Shown: positions 1-9,872 of the stretch, in pieces
Layout of the letters: every line of letters starts with the position of its first letter
Numbering within the stretch: the stretch's first letter is position 1
Assembly: GCA_018659375.1 (NCBI GenBank)
Contig: JABJMO010000021.1
Coordinates: forward strand, 1 to 35,016
DNA length: 35,016 bases
Source: Methanobacteriota archaeon
Lineage (GTDB): Archaea > Thermoplasmatota > Poseidoniia > Poseidoniales > Poseidoniaceae
Reading direction: 5' to 3'
Translations under genes and position numbers: made by a program
Notes under the pieces: model-generated
Seen by the model: the letters and a program-made list of their open reading frames with translations, nothing else
Database searches by the model: none
Told to the model about the DNA's origin: nothing

Positions 1-963
1 AATGGCGATATCATCTCGATGTCGTGGTACCCCTATGCGGGTGGCGATTTGAAATTAGACAAATTTTATGCGATTCTATACGACGAATCTGAAGATGAAT
101 GGAAATGGTGTTACAATAGAATTACCGAGCCTTTCTATGACCGCTCTTGGCAAGTAGAAGTGATTGGGCCAATCCAATCTTCGATGGGCAATGGTGATTG
201 GGCTAGTATAGTAGTGTCTAATTTTTGGCACCAGAGTTTGAATGCTGGCGGTCAAATTAGTGTTGACGGATTAAATTACTATCCATTCCAATTCCCAGAC
301 CGTAGTGGCGGAGACCCAGAAGTTGAATTAGACCTTGACTTTACAGAATCGGGGCTATCCGCATACTATGACGTTAACAAACCGCACAAAGAAATGCGCG
401 CATTCCCGGTCCCAAGCGGTGGTTTACTATTCCCGTCTTACTATGATAACGGCAATGCTGCCTACATGGACACCTCACTGTCTTGGAATGAATTGTACGT
501 TCAATTCCCCAGCGAATACTGCCAAATCGATTCAGCAGGAATTATCCATTGCGTAAACAATAGCGGCACCTCATTTACCCATTACATGTCTAACGATGGA
601 GCAGTCAATTGGACTAACTACACCTACGAACTTAGTGACCAAGCTACCCAAATTGAAGAATGGGAATTCCAGGCCAATGGTGAGTTAGACCTATTTGTCT
701 TGAATGTCCGCTATCAAAGTTCCAGCGGTCCTGACGTAGACACAATTTACCATGTTCGAGGTTACTCAGAAGATATGTCACCTGATACTCTCACTTACAT
801 CGGACAAGGCGACCTAGATTCGACATCGGGGGCAGGCAATGATATTCGGTTTGATTTTGCTTCCTTAGCCATCCTCAATGATGGTGGCGTTGTTGTTGCA
901 TACCATGATTCAACAGACCCTGACCCGCTTTTTGCGGTTGAGATGATGATGCCAGAATACTGA
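1..963 (+). CDS. Secreted beta-rich protein of unknown function, 3' end only
   Basis: The reading frame is open from the first base, so this is the C-terminal part (about 320 residues) of a longer gene whose start lies outside the window. I do not recognise a named family. The composition (many Asp, Ser, Tyr, Trp and Asn, few Lys, almost all predicted beta strand) is that of an extracellular protein. One segment, around residues 200-212, has the feel of a BNR/Asp-box repeat (a short Ser/Asn-Asp-Gly-x-x-x-Trp pattern), so a sialidase-like or other beta-propeller fold is possible. No C-terminal membrane anchor or sorting motif is visible, so the protein would be anchored upstream or released. 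The TGA stop directly abuts the stop codon of the convergent MutS-family gene with no spacer. Confidence 0.6.
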   Translation, partial: NGDIISMSWYPYAGGDLKLDKFYAILYDESEDEWKWCYNRITEPFYDRSWQVEVIGPIQSSMGNGDWASIVVSNFWHQSLNAGGQISVDGLNYYPFQFPDRSGGDPEVELDLDFTESGLSAYYDVNKPHKEMRAFPVPSGGLLFPSYYDNGNAAYMDTSLSWNELYVQFPSEYCQIDSAGIIHCVNNSGTSFTHYMSNDGAVNWTNYTYELSDQATQIEEWEFQANGELDLFVLNVRYQSSSGPDVDTIYHVRGYSEDMSPDTLTYIGQGDLDSTSGAGNDIRFDFASLAILNDGGVVVAYHDSTDPDPLFAVEMMMPEY

Positions 964-2952
964 CTAAAACATCTTCAATATATCAGCAAATAATGACTTA
1001 GCATGTCCGTTACTACGCTCTACTAATCGCTTGACAATTAGTTCCGGAGTTGACCTAGCAAGATGATTTCTGATTGGCGTCCTATCTACAATCAATTCTA
1101 GATTAGAATCTAGACCTCTAGCTTCAATACCATCAACTCTAAAGTCGTCCCGTCCTGAAGCCTTGATTATAGCAGGTGCAAGATGAGTAACCAGCATCAT
1201 ACTAGTGTCTGGTTGTGAACGGGCGGCGATTAGCATACCGGCAATAATCCTAGCACCAGCGCCGGGTTCAGTAATGGCTTCCAATTCATCTGCCAAAATC
1301 AATTTTGGTGTCGGATCGCTGACTACATTGGCTAGTTCAACTAAGGTTTGTTCAAGCGCTCCAGCACTCTGTGTACCACCGGCTTTGGCAAGAATGTGGA
1401 GAGCATCTACATTACCGACTCTAGCCTGTTTAGCCGGAACTGGTAAACCCATGTGTGCTAATATGCACGTGTGAGCGAGTAATTCTAATAATGTGGTTTT
1501 ACCACCAGAATTAGCTCCAGTAAGTAATGCTAGAGGTTGCATGTCACCCTTTTCAGCTGCCTTCCCTAATCCATAAGTCACTGGGTCTGCTGCTATACCG
1601 AGTAGTAAATGACGACCTTCCTTTACCCAGATACCATGCTTTACTAGTTCTGGCATGGTGCATAAATTATGCTTTGCCCAACGAGCAATGGTCAACCACT
1701 GATCTATTATTATCAAGGATCTTACTGCATCCTCACAAGATTGTTTTAACGGCCCAAGTTTCCTAGCCATAGTGTATACATGGTCGCTCTTTTGGGCATT
1801 AATCCGCTTTTCTAATGCACTATCGATTTTATCGATTACTTGCCGGTCTATTTTTGCTGGCCAGTCTGATGTGAAAATAACTGGGGGATTTTTTACTCCT
1901 GAGCCCTCCATAAATTCCCCTAATTTGTTGACAGCTTGTTGCATAGCATTGTCAATTACATGACCTGTGGCTTCCTTTAGTTTTCTCTGAAAACCGGTTC
2001 CGTCTGCTAGGGCGTCGAGTAATTCTGCCCCAGATAATGCCATTTTGGCGTCATTCATGGTTTTCTCCACTTCGACGTTTACGCCACTTTCTAAGGATTT
2101 AACAAATGACCACAGTTCATCTTTTACTTGCTCGGCCTTTGCTGTGTCACCTTCATCATATAGCGTGTGCAATAAATCTGGTAATTCTGTTAATCCAGTT
2201 AGCGAATCACTAAAATTCAACATAAATTCATGATTGCTTTCTTGGTCATTGATTATTTGAACCATATCTGCAATTGCCTCGAGCGTCTTACGATTCTTTC
2301 TGAACCAGTCAAGAGTCATTTCAGGAACGATTACCTCGGTTTGCGGATTATTTCCTAGCACGATCCAGCCTTCAGGCGCCTCACTAGGGGCACCAGAACC
2401 AACCCATGTGACTTGGTCAAACACGGTATAATCTTTCCAAGTTTCACCTTCACCTGGTGTTAACACTCGGCAAAAGCGCTTCAAATGGTCTATTGGTGTT
2501 TTACTAACAACGACACGTTGGTAACGCTGCGTAGTGTTTTTAGTGACCGTAATGTGGCTCAATTTACTATTAAGTTCTAATTCAAGAGTGTTGTGCTTGG
2601 ATAAAAAATCCATTGCTGCCGATATTTTTTCTCGCCTAGTTTCCGGTTGTTGAACCGGTGTGAGAAGTTGAAGACGGCCCTTGGTTGCTGGTGAAGCGGT
2701 AAACCGCGTTATTTGGTCGATTAATTTTTGATGTAACTTTTCTGCTTCTTTAGTGGCGAGGAATTGTCCATTATCACCAGCAATGCTCCTTGCCATTGCC
2801 AAGGCACGCTTAGGTGAAACACCGTCTATTTCCGCAATTTGACCGATATCCCCCGATTTTAATGATTTGATCACGGCATCCTCTGAACCAAAATGGTCAG
2901 TCATTTTCTGGGCTAATCTTTCGCCAACTCCTGGTAGCGCACTAAGAACCAT
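964..2952 (-). CDS. MutS-family ATPase with N-terminal helix-hairpin-helix (MutS2/MutS5-like)
   Basis: The first 58 residues read as a helix-hairpin-helix DNA-binding module (LPGVGERLAQ then EIDGVSPKRA). A long, largely helical middle part matches the core/lever/clamp region of MutS proteins. The C-terminal ATPase has the P-loop GANSGGKTT (about residues 478-486), a Walker B ending LILADELEAIT (about 547-557), a following TEPGAG segment and the H-loop VTHLA. At 662 residues it lacks the mismatch-recognition domain of MutS1 and the C-terminal Smr nuclease of bacterial MutS2. By family knowledge this points to an archaeal MutS2/MutS5-type protein acting on branched or recombination DNA rather than on mismatches; that function is inferred. 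ATG start at 2952, 61 bases after the S15 peptidase gene, so it may be the last gene of the trx-peptidase-mutS run. Confidence 0.8.
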   Translation of the reverse strand: MVLSALPGVGERLAQKMTDHFGSEDAVIKSLKSGDIGQIAEIDGVSPKRALAMARSIAGDNGQFLATKEAEKLHQKLIDQITRFTASPATKGRLQLLTPVQQPETRREKISAAMDFLSKHNTLELELNSKLSHITVTKNTTQRYQRVVVSKTPIDHLKRFCRVLTPGEGETWKDYTVFDQVTWVGSGAPSEAPEGWIVLGNNPQTEVIVPEMTLDWFRKNRKTLEAIADMVQIINDQESNHEFMLNFSDSLTGLTELPDLLHTLYDEGDTAKAEQVKDELWSFVKSLESGVNVEVEKTMNDAKMALSGAELLDALADGTGFQRKLKEATGHVIDNAMQQAVNKLGEFMEGSGVKNPPVIFTSDWPAKIDRQVIDKIDSALEKRINAQKSDHVYTMARKLGPLKQSCEDAVRSLIIIDQWLTIARWAKHNLCTMPELVKHGIWVKEGRHLLLGIAADPVTYGLGKAAEKGDMQPLALLTGANSGGKTTLLELLAHTCILAHMGLPVPAKQARVGNVDALHILAKAGGTQSAGALEQTLVELANVVSDPTPKLILADELEAITEPGAGARIIAGMLIAARSQPDTSMMLVTHLAPAIIKASGRDDFRVDGIEARGLDSNLELIVDRTPIRNHLARSTPELIVKRLVERSNGHAKSLFADILKMF

Positions 2953-3013
2953 ATTCGATTTTGTTTGTCATCGGCTTAAGAGAATAGCGCAAGAAAGATA
3001 CTGTTGGGACGTA

Positions 3014-4855
3014 TTAGCAAACTGTGTTGTAATACATCTCATCATCATATTCAATCATGGGGACTTTAAACAAATCATCACAATTCCGGTCGACTATTGG
3101 TAGAGTTAGAGTTGAAGACGCCCAATCAACAGAATAACCACCAATCGAAGAGGATGACGGAACATAATCCTCACCTGTTTGAGTTAAGGTAATTATAATT
3201 GATTCACCAGCTTCTAGGTATACATCCATTGGCATGAATTCCATTAATCCCATTACCTCCACGAGAGGCACCATGTTTAGTTGGCCATCACGGCCACCTG
3301 CATGAAATCTGAAGTCCATCACAGCATGTCCAAGGTGCATGCCAGATTCATCAGTCATTTCTAAAAATCCATGGGCGCCATTAAGCGTACTTGGAGTGAC
3401 TGGTAAATGGAAAGTTGGCATACCTGCAATGTAGGTATTATTCTCAAATGGACCATAAGTCATGGTAATTGTCGATGAGGCAGAAATTGAGACACCATCG
3501 GGCCCTAAATCATTACCATTGATCTCTAAATATTGTGTGTCTGGTGCTGGATATGTCGATTCAAATCTCCATCCGCCACGGTTATCTTGCATCTCAACGC
3601 CCAGAGTTGGCGCTCTGCCTTCGTCTCTTAGATACCAGTCAAACCAGTATAGCATCTCATCAGCCCAATCCCACCTCAGAGTGTATGGATAGGCTTCTGC
3701 ACCTCTCCCATTACTTTGTGAACTGTGCCCGCTTAATCTGTCCGGATAATCATGCGCCCATTGCCCTGCTAGAGTCTTTACTTCGATGCCAGCATCGGCG
3801 ATTTGTTGATGGATTGGAAAAGCCATGTGCGGGTCGACGTTCCAGTCTTGCATTCCTTGAATGATGTAAACTGACCCTTGATAATTTTCCAATACTCTGC
3901 CAATAAACGAACGCTCTGTCCAATAGGTATTACCGGCGTAATCAACCATGCCACCAGTTTGATATGCGGCAGGTCCATTGATGTAACCTTCAATGTAGCC
4001 TTCACAGAAATTTTCCGCGTCGCCAGTATCGCCATCAACGCCAAATGTGCCATAAACTCCATTGTGCATTATTGCACCTCGAGCCTCCATGCTTCCATTG
4101 CGCCACATTAATTCGTGAACACCAATCAATCCAGACATCGGCACAATTGTCGCCAAGTATGGATTGCCAAAGGTCGCAGCTTGCCATGGAGTTGAGCCAT
4201 CGTATGATTTACCAATTAAGCCGACTTTACCGTTTGACCAACCAGCTTCTCCTAACCAAGTAACTGCTGCATCAATGCCGCGTTGCTCATCAGTACCCAT
4301 CAAGTCCATACAATGGTTGGAATTCCCGGTACCAAATACTGATACTTGCGCAACTCCATAGCCATGTGGAACATAATTTTCTATTAGAAAACGGCCAAGA
4401 CGATCTGCAGGAGTAGTTGCAGAAACATCCCCATCATCATAGTAAGGACCTACATCGGCAATGACCGGGACACGACACTCATCAGAAACATTAGTCGCAG
4501 TGTAATCGCAACCATCTATTTCAGGCAACCAAAGACCAAGGTGAACTTCAGCCCCACCAGTCAGCCCTGCGCCACCATCAGCAGCAGTGATTGAAGGAAC
4601 AGCAACATAGACTGACTCTGGACTTGAAATATTGTAGGTACCGTTGACACTTACTCTGCTAAACACATCTGAATTATCATAACTGACATCAGCTCTATTC
4701 CAAGGTTCAAGATAGTATTCATCATCCCCAATCGTAATGGAGTCTTCAGAATTTTCACCAAAACACCCTGACAAACTAAGACTAACCATCAAGGTCATCA
4801 TCAGCCAAGGCTTCCAGTCCATGTACAACCCTATGGCTGGTATTATTGAAATCAT
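3014..4855 (-). CDS. Lipoprotein S15-family peptidase/esterase (CocE/NonD, X-Pro dipeptidyl peptidase type)
   Basis: A 613-residue alpha/beta hydrolase. The N-terminus carries a lipoprotein signal with lipobox LSGC, the lipidated Cys being residue 31 (or 20 if translation starts at the internal ATG at 4822, which gives a tidier signal peptide). The nucleophile elbow is GKSYDG, as expected for S15/CocE hydrolases. A likely acid is in [14 protein letters not shown] and a likely catalytic His in [10 protein letters not shown]. The last ~200 residues look like the jelly-roll domain typical of X-Pro dipeptidyl-peptidase C-termini. The inferred role is cleavage of Xaa-Pro peptides or esters at the outer face of the membrane. 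The gene begins 14 bases after the thioredoxin stop, so the two are probably co-transcribed. Substrate cannot be read from sequence. Confidence 0.85.
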   Translation of the reverse strand: MISIIPAIGLYMDWKPWLMMTLMVSLSLSGCFGENSEDSITIGDDEYYLEPWNRADVSYDNSDVFSRVSVNGTYNISSPESVYVAVPSITAADGGAGLTGGAEVHLGLWLPEIDGCDYTATNVSDECRVPVIADVGPYYDDGDVSATTPADRLGRFLIENYVPHGYGVAQVSVFGTGNSNHCMDLMGTDEQRGIDAAVTWLGEAGWSNGKVGLIGKSYDGSTPWQAATFGNPYLATIVPMSGLIGVHELMWRNGSMEARGAIMHNGVYGTFGVDGDTGDAENFCEGYIEGYINGPAAYQTGGMVDYAGNTYWTERSFIGRVLENYQGSVYIIQGMQDWNVDPHMAFPIHQQIADAGIEVKTLAGQWAHDYPDRLSGHSSQSNGRGAEAYPYTLRWDWADEMLYWFDWYLRDEGRAPTLGVEMQDNRGGWRFESTYPAPDTQYLEINGNDLGPDGVSISASSTITMTYGPFENNTYIAGMPTFHLPVTPSTLNGAHGFLEMTDESGMHLGHAVMDFRFHAGGRDGQLNMVPLVEVMGLMEFMPMDVYLEAGESIIITLTQTGEDYVPSSSSIGGYSVDWASSTLTLPIVDRNCDDLFKVPMIEYDDEMYYNTVC

Positions 4856-4869
4856 CGCATGAGTTGTAC

Positions 4870-5244
4870 TTACTCTGATTCTGTATCATTGATTTTTTTC
4901 ATCTCTTCTCGGACTTCATCCATATCAAGGGTTTCCAACATCTTAACCAAGTCACGAAGCGCATCTTCTGGTAGTGCGCCTGGCTGCATGAAGACCCCAA
5001 TTTGTTGCTTGAATGCAATGGTTGTTGGTATCGATCTAATATTGAACATCCGACCAAGTTCTGGTTGTTCTTCAGTATTTATCTTGGCAAATACGACATT
5101 CGGAAATTCTTCCGAAACTCGCTCATAGACTGGACCATAAGCCTTGCATGGACCGCACCATTCAGCCCAAAAGTCTAGTATTACAATTTCATTATTGTCA
5201 ATAGTTTCGGCAAAGACAGGTTCACTGAGTTCTAAAGTAGCCAT
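4870..5244 (-). CDS. trx: Thioredoxin
   Basis: A 124-residue protein with the canonical active site WCGPC (Cys30 and Cys33), the preceding FWAEW strand and the cis-proline loop SIPTT. There is no signal peptide, so it is cytoplasmic and would act as a dithiol reductant. After the thioredoxin fold (about 105 residues) a charged helical tail of about 18 residues is added. It is the first gene of a probable minus-strand operon with the S15 lipoprotein peptidase. The 87-base divergent gap to the amidohydrolase gene contains an AT-rich element (5271-5279) placed about right for a short-leader archaeal promoter of this gene. Confidence 0.93.
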   Translation of the reverse strand: MATLELSEPVFAETIDNNEIVILDFWAEWCGPCKAYGPVYERVSEEFPNVVFAKINTEEQPELGRMFNIRSIPTTIAFKQQIGVFMQPGALPEDALRDLVKMLETLDMDEVREEMKKINDTESE

Positions 5245-5331
5245 ATTCCATCCATTTTAAACGGGTCTATGATATAATCGTAGTTAACACTTGACCGCTG
5301 AGTTAATGTCCTTGGTATGTAAGGTCGACAT

Positions 5332-8280
5332 ATGCGACGAATGCTTGTGGCCTCAACAATCCTTCTGCTCATGGTTCTAAGCCCTTGGACTTATGCTACT
5401 GACAATCTTGAACAAAACAACGAGAGTAATGCTTCCGGGAGGGCTGCTGACATCGTTATTTCAGAATTATTTATCAGCCCAAATAATCTAGTTTCTAATG
5501 AAAATAGTACTAATCTGTACGGTGCGGTTGATTGGAACGGTGACCAAGATTATGGCAAATATAGTGACCAATTCATTGAAATTTGGAACTCTGGAGATTC
5601 TGCAGAAGATATATCCAGCTGGATTTTATCAACTACTAGTGGTAGTCCACCGTGTCAGTTAGCCTACGATACAATGCTAAACGCTGATGCGAGGGTTGTC
5701 GTATTCCGTGCTGACTCAGACCTTGACCTGAACTATTTTGATGGCGAAACTGTATCGATTACCGATACGTCTTCAAATCTTATCGATAGCATGTCATTCC
5801 CAGCTTCAGACTCCAGTTTCGGCAAATCATATATCGAAGAAAATGGTGTTCTAACAAAGGATGATCCTACTCCAGGAAGAGCTGCAGACTTCTCTGGAGA
5901 TTATACTGTACCTGATAACATCGTAAAGTGTTACAAATTAAGCAATACTGATTCCTCTAGAGCATTCTTACTCAAAGGACGAGTCGTTACTATGGACGGC
6001 GAAACCAACGTCATCAATGACGGTAATGTGATGATTCGTGATGGCAAAATCACTGGTGTGTGGGCGTCAAACGCTAACCCGCCCGCTGGCGTTGATTTCG
6101 CAGATGTGCCGATTGTTAATACTGAAGGTACAATCTATCCCGGCTTAATTGATTTACATAATCACGTACATTACAACCACATCCCACTTTGGGACTTTGA
6201 TGTGCATCTGAGTGATGCACAACAATCCGAGGAAGGGGGCTATACCAACAGGTACCAATGGGGCAATAATTATGATTACGGGCCAAGTATTACTTGGATG
6301 AAGACCAATATCCAATCGAATTACCGATGGGATATGGCTAGTGAGCAAATGAAATATGCAGAAGTCCAAGCAGTATCTGGTGGTGTAACTGCAATGCAAG
6401 GCTCACCAAGTTCTGGTACTCAAGCATGGGATAGCATACTTTCACGCAATGTTGAATTGTACAACTTTGGTCAAGATGGTATCTCAACATGTGCTGTTTG
6501 CGGTGCTGCTGATAGTGATTATACTGGTAGTCACCTAATCAGTCAAAGTGAATCTGGCACCCTCAATGCCTGGTTTGTTCATCTTGCAGAAGGTGTCGAT
6601 TCGTCCAGTAAAGCAGAATTCGATGCGCTTTGGGATAAGGGTTTGATCATGGATGAAACCGTTGTTATCCACGGCACAGCGCTTGATTCCTCACAGTTTA
6701 GTAAGATGGCCAGCGTTGGCTCTGAACTTGTTTGGTCGCCACTATCTAATCTTCTATTGTACGGCGACACTACTGATGTGGTCGCTGCTGACCAAGCGGG
6801 AGTTAGTATCTCAATCTCTCCTGATTGGGGACCTAGTGGTTCAAAGAATAACTTCCATGAACTGAAAGTCGCTGACCTGTGGAATAGTAACAACATGAAC
6901 GGACACTTCAGTAACTATGAGTTGGTAGAAATGGTCACCTCTAACCCGGCTGATGCTACCGGTTGGACGCCGTTTGTTGGACGAGTGAAAGCAGATTTGT
7001 TTGCTGATTTAGTCGTTATAGACACCTTCCATGAAGACCCATATCGAAACCTGATTGAAGCGATTGATGCAGATGTTGCACTAACTGTTGTTCAAGGCAA
7101 AGCGGTATTTGGTGACATCGATTTGATGCAGCAATTACAAGGTGATGACTGGGAATATGTCAACGGCCCTGATTTCCAAAAAGCCGTTGATGTAACCTCA
7201 ATGACTGAAGTTGATGGCAGCCAAACTTTCCAAGAAATTGAAGCAGGACTAGCTATGGCAATGCGCCACGAATTCAATGACATGAAGGAAAACTGGGGCG
7301 AATTCAGTGATATGACTGATAGTGAAATCAATGCTTGGCTAAATTCAAGTTTTGATGGAGATTATCGAGATGATGTATCGCGTTTAAAGAACCTGACACT
7401 AGACCCAATTTTTACTTCTGGTGATGCACGTTATTTCGACGTGATTAACCGCTCTTCCCATGCTAATTACCACATTGATATGACCAAACTATACGATGAC
7501 TATTACACCGTTGAGATGGTAAATGGTGACAGAACAAATGTCAATGTAGTATTACCTGGTGATGATAATTCCGGCAATAACAACGATGGTAATTCGAATA
7601 ACAATAATGACAACACTGGCGATAATAACGGCAATACCGATAATACTGGTGACACAACTACTTTGCCTGGCCCAATTGACGACAATAATACTGACGACCA
7701 AGATGACATGTTTACTGATTTACCAGATGATGATTTTATGGATGATGCTGAGGCTGATGAAGGCACTAAGAATCAATTAAAGTTGATTTTACTAATCATC
7801 GTAGTTGCGTTAATGTTCGGATTATATGTAATCAGTAAAACCAGTGATGATGACGAATTACTAACCTCGCAAAATTCAGTTGTTGACAAGATATGGGATG
7901 ATGATGAGCTCAATGATACCACCATGCCGGAAACAGAAGAAACTGAAGACCAGTCAAGCACTGCGAAATCCATTGATATCAAGGATAAAGTTGCTAGTGC
8001 CATGAAGTCATCTGGATTGTCAGCTGTTAGACTATTCACCGCCATTGACCAAACCAACGATGGCTATGTCTCGAGGAGAGAAATTAGGACTGCAGTTAAC
8101 ACACTACTCAAAGATTCAGTCAAGGTCTCAGACATTGACGCAATGCTGGAAACCTTCGATGAAAACGGAGATGGAGTAATCAGCCTTGATGAATTCCTTA
8201 GTGTAATGGAAGAACACGAACCAAAACAATTTGTTCCAGTTCTACCTGATCTTAAACCACCAGGCAAAAAGAAGAAGTAA
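5332..8280 (+). CDS. Membrane-anchored ectoenzyme: lamin-tail + amidohydrolase domains, Asn/Asp linker, TM helix, two EF-hands
   Basis: 982 residues. Order: signal peptide (1-22); lamin-tail-like domain (about 38-185, with the EIWNSGDSAEDISSW pattern); metal-dependent amidohydrolase (about 212-730); a low-complexity Asn/Asp/Gly linker (7561-7770); one transmembrane helix (about 816-836); an acidic stretch; two EF-hands. The amidohydrolase shows DLHNH (His276, His278), HLAEG, VIHGTALD and a late Asp in SISPDWGPSGS, the arrangement of TRZ/ATZ and imidazolonepropionase-like deaminases/hydrolases. The EF loops run Asp906-Glu917 and Asp943-Glu954, each with all liganding positions filled. By topology the enzyme faces outward and the EF-hands face the cytoplasm, if the single helix is a stop-transfer anchor. 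Substrate is unknown. The gene stands alone between divergent trx and convergent cysS. Confidence 0.88.
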   Translation: MRRMLVASTILLLMVLSPWTYATDNLEQNNESNASGRAADIVISELFISPNNLVSNENSTNLYGAVDWNGDQDYGKYSDQFIEIWNSGDSAEDISSWILSTTSGSPPCQLAYDTMLNADARVVVFRADSDLDLNYFDGETVSITDTSSNLIDSMSFPASDSSFGKSYIEENGVLTKDDPTPGRAADFSGDYTVPDNIVKCYKLSNTDSSRAFLLKGRVVTMDGETNVINDGNVMIRDGKITGVWASNANPPAGVDFADVPIVNTEGTIYPGLIDLHNHVHYNHIPLWDFDVHLSDAQQSEEGGYTNRYQWGNNYDYGPSITWMKTNIQSNYRWDMASEQMKYAEVQAVSGGVTAMQGSPSSGTQAWDSILSRNVELYNFGQDGISTCAVCGAADSDYTGSHLISQSESGTLNAWFVHLAEGVDSSSKAEFDALWDKGLIMDETVVIHGTALDSSQFSKMASVGSELVWSPLSNLLLYGDTTDVVAADQAGVSISISPDWGPSGSKNNFHELKVADLWNSNNMNGHFSNYELVEMVTSNPADATGWTPFVGRVKADLFADLVVIDTFHEDPYRNLIEAIDADVALTVVQGKAVFGDIDLMQQLQGDDWEYVNGPDFQKAVDVTSMTEVDGSQTFQEIEAGLAMAMRHEFNDMKENWGEFSDMTDSEINAWLNSSFDGDYRDDVSRLKNLTLDPIFTSGDARYFDVINRSSHANYHIDMTKLYDDYYTVEMVNGDRTNVNVVLPGDDNSGNNNDGNSNNNNDNTGDNNGNTDNTGDTTTLPGPIDDNNTDDQDDMFTDLPDDDFMDDAEADEGTKNQLKLILLIIVVALMFGLYVISKTSDDDELLTSQNSVVDKIWDDDELNDTTMPETEETEDQSSTAKSIDIKDKVASAMKSSGLSAVRLFTAIDQTNDGYVSRREIRTAVNTLLKDSVKVSDIDAMLETFDENGDGVISLDEFLSVMEEHEPKQFVPVLPDLKPPGKKKK

Positions 8281-8329
8281 AACTGATAATAACCAAAGTG
8301 GCAAAATTGCCTGCTGAAATAATAATCAG

Positions 8330-9817
8330 TTATTCTAAGTCCCAAATTGGACCATCTGCAGAATCAGTCACCACTACGCCCATGGACTTCAATTCATCAC
8401 GGATTAAATCAGCAGTTGGCCAATCTTTGTTGGCTCTTGCTTCTGCTCTTTTGACTAAGAGTTCTTCTACTCGAGGCGCTATTTCTACCCTTCTCGGGTC
8501 TTCTTCAGGCTCTAGCAAAGCGAATTCACGGGTCGGCAAAATCCCCAAAACTGTACCTGCGGTTTCTTCTAGCCAATCAACCGCGTAATGAGAAAATGCA
8601 TCCTTATCGGCATCATCAAGTCCACTAGCCAACGTTTTAGAAATCTCACGAACGGCTCCAAGAACCTTAGCGACTGCATTTCTGGAGTTGAAATCATCAT
8701 CCATTGCCATGGCAAAACCTTCACCCATTTTCTCAAGCATTGCTAGTGATTTAATCAGGGGCTGCTTGGAAGTCATATCTGGGTGTGGTAAGGTCACAGG
8801 AGATTCGGTAACCATGCCTTTCAAAGCACTGATATAACATTCAAGCACTCTGTTGTAATTTCGTTCTGCGTCTTTGAGCAGAACCTCATTCATGTCGATT
8901 GGTGAGCGGTAATGGGCATTGATTAAAGCGAACCTTAGCACCATTGCATCAACTTGTTGAAGAATGTCTTTGATAGCCCAAAAGTTGCCAAGAGATTTAC
9001 TCATCTTCTCACCATCAATATTGACAAATCCATTATGCAGCCAATGATGGACAACTGGGGAGCAGCCTGTATGACATTCACCTTGGAAAATCTCTGCCTC
9101 ATGGTGAGGGAACCGCAAATCATGACCACCGCCATGGATATCGAATTGTTGACCAAAGTAATCCATTGACATTGCGGTACATTCGATGTGCCAGCCGGGT
9201 CTGCCTGGACCCCATGGAGAGTCCCAAGTCGGCTCTCCGGGTTTGGCTGCTTTCCACAATGCGAAATCTTTGTGATCTCGTTTTGACGAACCAGTCCCTT
9301 GAACTCTTCCACCCGCTCCTGAACGTACTGCATCGATGTTTTGCCCGGTTAGCACACCATACTTTTCCGGTGCTGAATCAACGTGAAAATAAACTCCATC
9401 ATCTGCTACATAGGCATTTTCTTTATCGATAAGGTCTTGAGTTATTCGAATCATGTCATCAACATAGTCTGTACATCTTGGATAATCATCTGCGCGTAAA
9501 ATGTTCAATGCGTCCATATCTTCGTAGTATCCTGCGATGTTATCGTCAACCAATTTCCGCCAATCACCGCCAATCTCATTAGCGCGAGTGATTATTTTAT
9601 CATCGATATCGGTGAAATTTTGCACATAATGAACATCAAATCCAGATGCTTCGAGCCAGCGGTGAATCAAGTCAAATGCGAGATAACATCTTGCATGACC
9701 CAAGTGGCAACTATCGTAAACAGTCACTCCACAGACATACATCGATACTTTACCTGGATGCAGTGTCGAGAAGATAACCTTCTCTCTGCGTCTTGTATCA
9801 TGCACCTTTAGAGCCAT
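8330..9817 (-). CDS. cysS: Cysteinyl-tRNA synthetase
   Basis: Charges tRNA-Cys with cysteine in the cytoplasm. Starting at the ATG at 9817 (495 residues) the protein begins [13 protein letters not shown], as family members do. The longer reading frame up to 9904 adds 29 residues with no family character and would overlap the divergent neighbour, so I reject it. Class I signatures: HLGH (38-41) and KMSKS (271-275). Zinc ligands expected from the E. coli enzyme fall at Cys29, Cys213, His238 and Glu242 with matching spacing. FTDIDDKII and the [12 protein letters not shown] segment are also typical. The C-terminus keeps the DALR/anticodon-binding region, ending near [14 protein letters not shown]. 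It is slightly longer than the bacterial enzymes. Confidence 0.97.
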   Translation of the reverse strand: MALKVHDTRRREKVIFSTLHPGKVSMYVCGVTVYDSCHLGHARCYLAFDLIHRWLEASGFDVHYVQNFTDIDDKIITRANEIGGDWRKLVDDNIAGYYEDMDALNILRADDYPRCTDYVDDMIRITQDLIDKENAYVADDGVYFHVDSAPEKYGVLTGQNIDAVRSGAGGRVQGTGSSKRDHKDFALWKAAKPGEPTWDSPWGPGRPGWHIECTAMSMDYFGQQFDIHGGGHDLRFPHHEAEIFQGECHTGCSPVVHHWLHNGFVNIDGEKMSKSLGNFWAIKDILQQVDAMVLRFALINAHYRSPIDMNEVLLKDAERNYNRVLECYISALKGMVTESPVTLPHPDMTSKQPLIKSLAMLEKMGEGFAMAMDDDFNSRNAVAKVLGAVREISKTLASGLDDADKDAFSHYAVDWLEETAGTVLGILPTREFALLEPEEDPRRVEIAPRVEELLVKRAEARANKDWPTADLIRDELKSMGVVVTDSADGPIWDLE

Positions 9818-9872
9818 TGGAAACAACTGCCGGTGTTGGCTCTCACACTTGAAGGTTATAGATACGATATCT

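Noticed and set aside
7561-7770. Asn/Asp codon-rich tract as a DNA repeat array or CRISPR
   Set aside because: The units are irregular single-codon variations (AAT/GAT/GGC), with no constant repeat or spacer size; it is a low-complexity protein linker.
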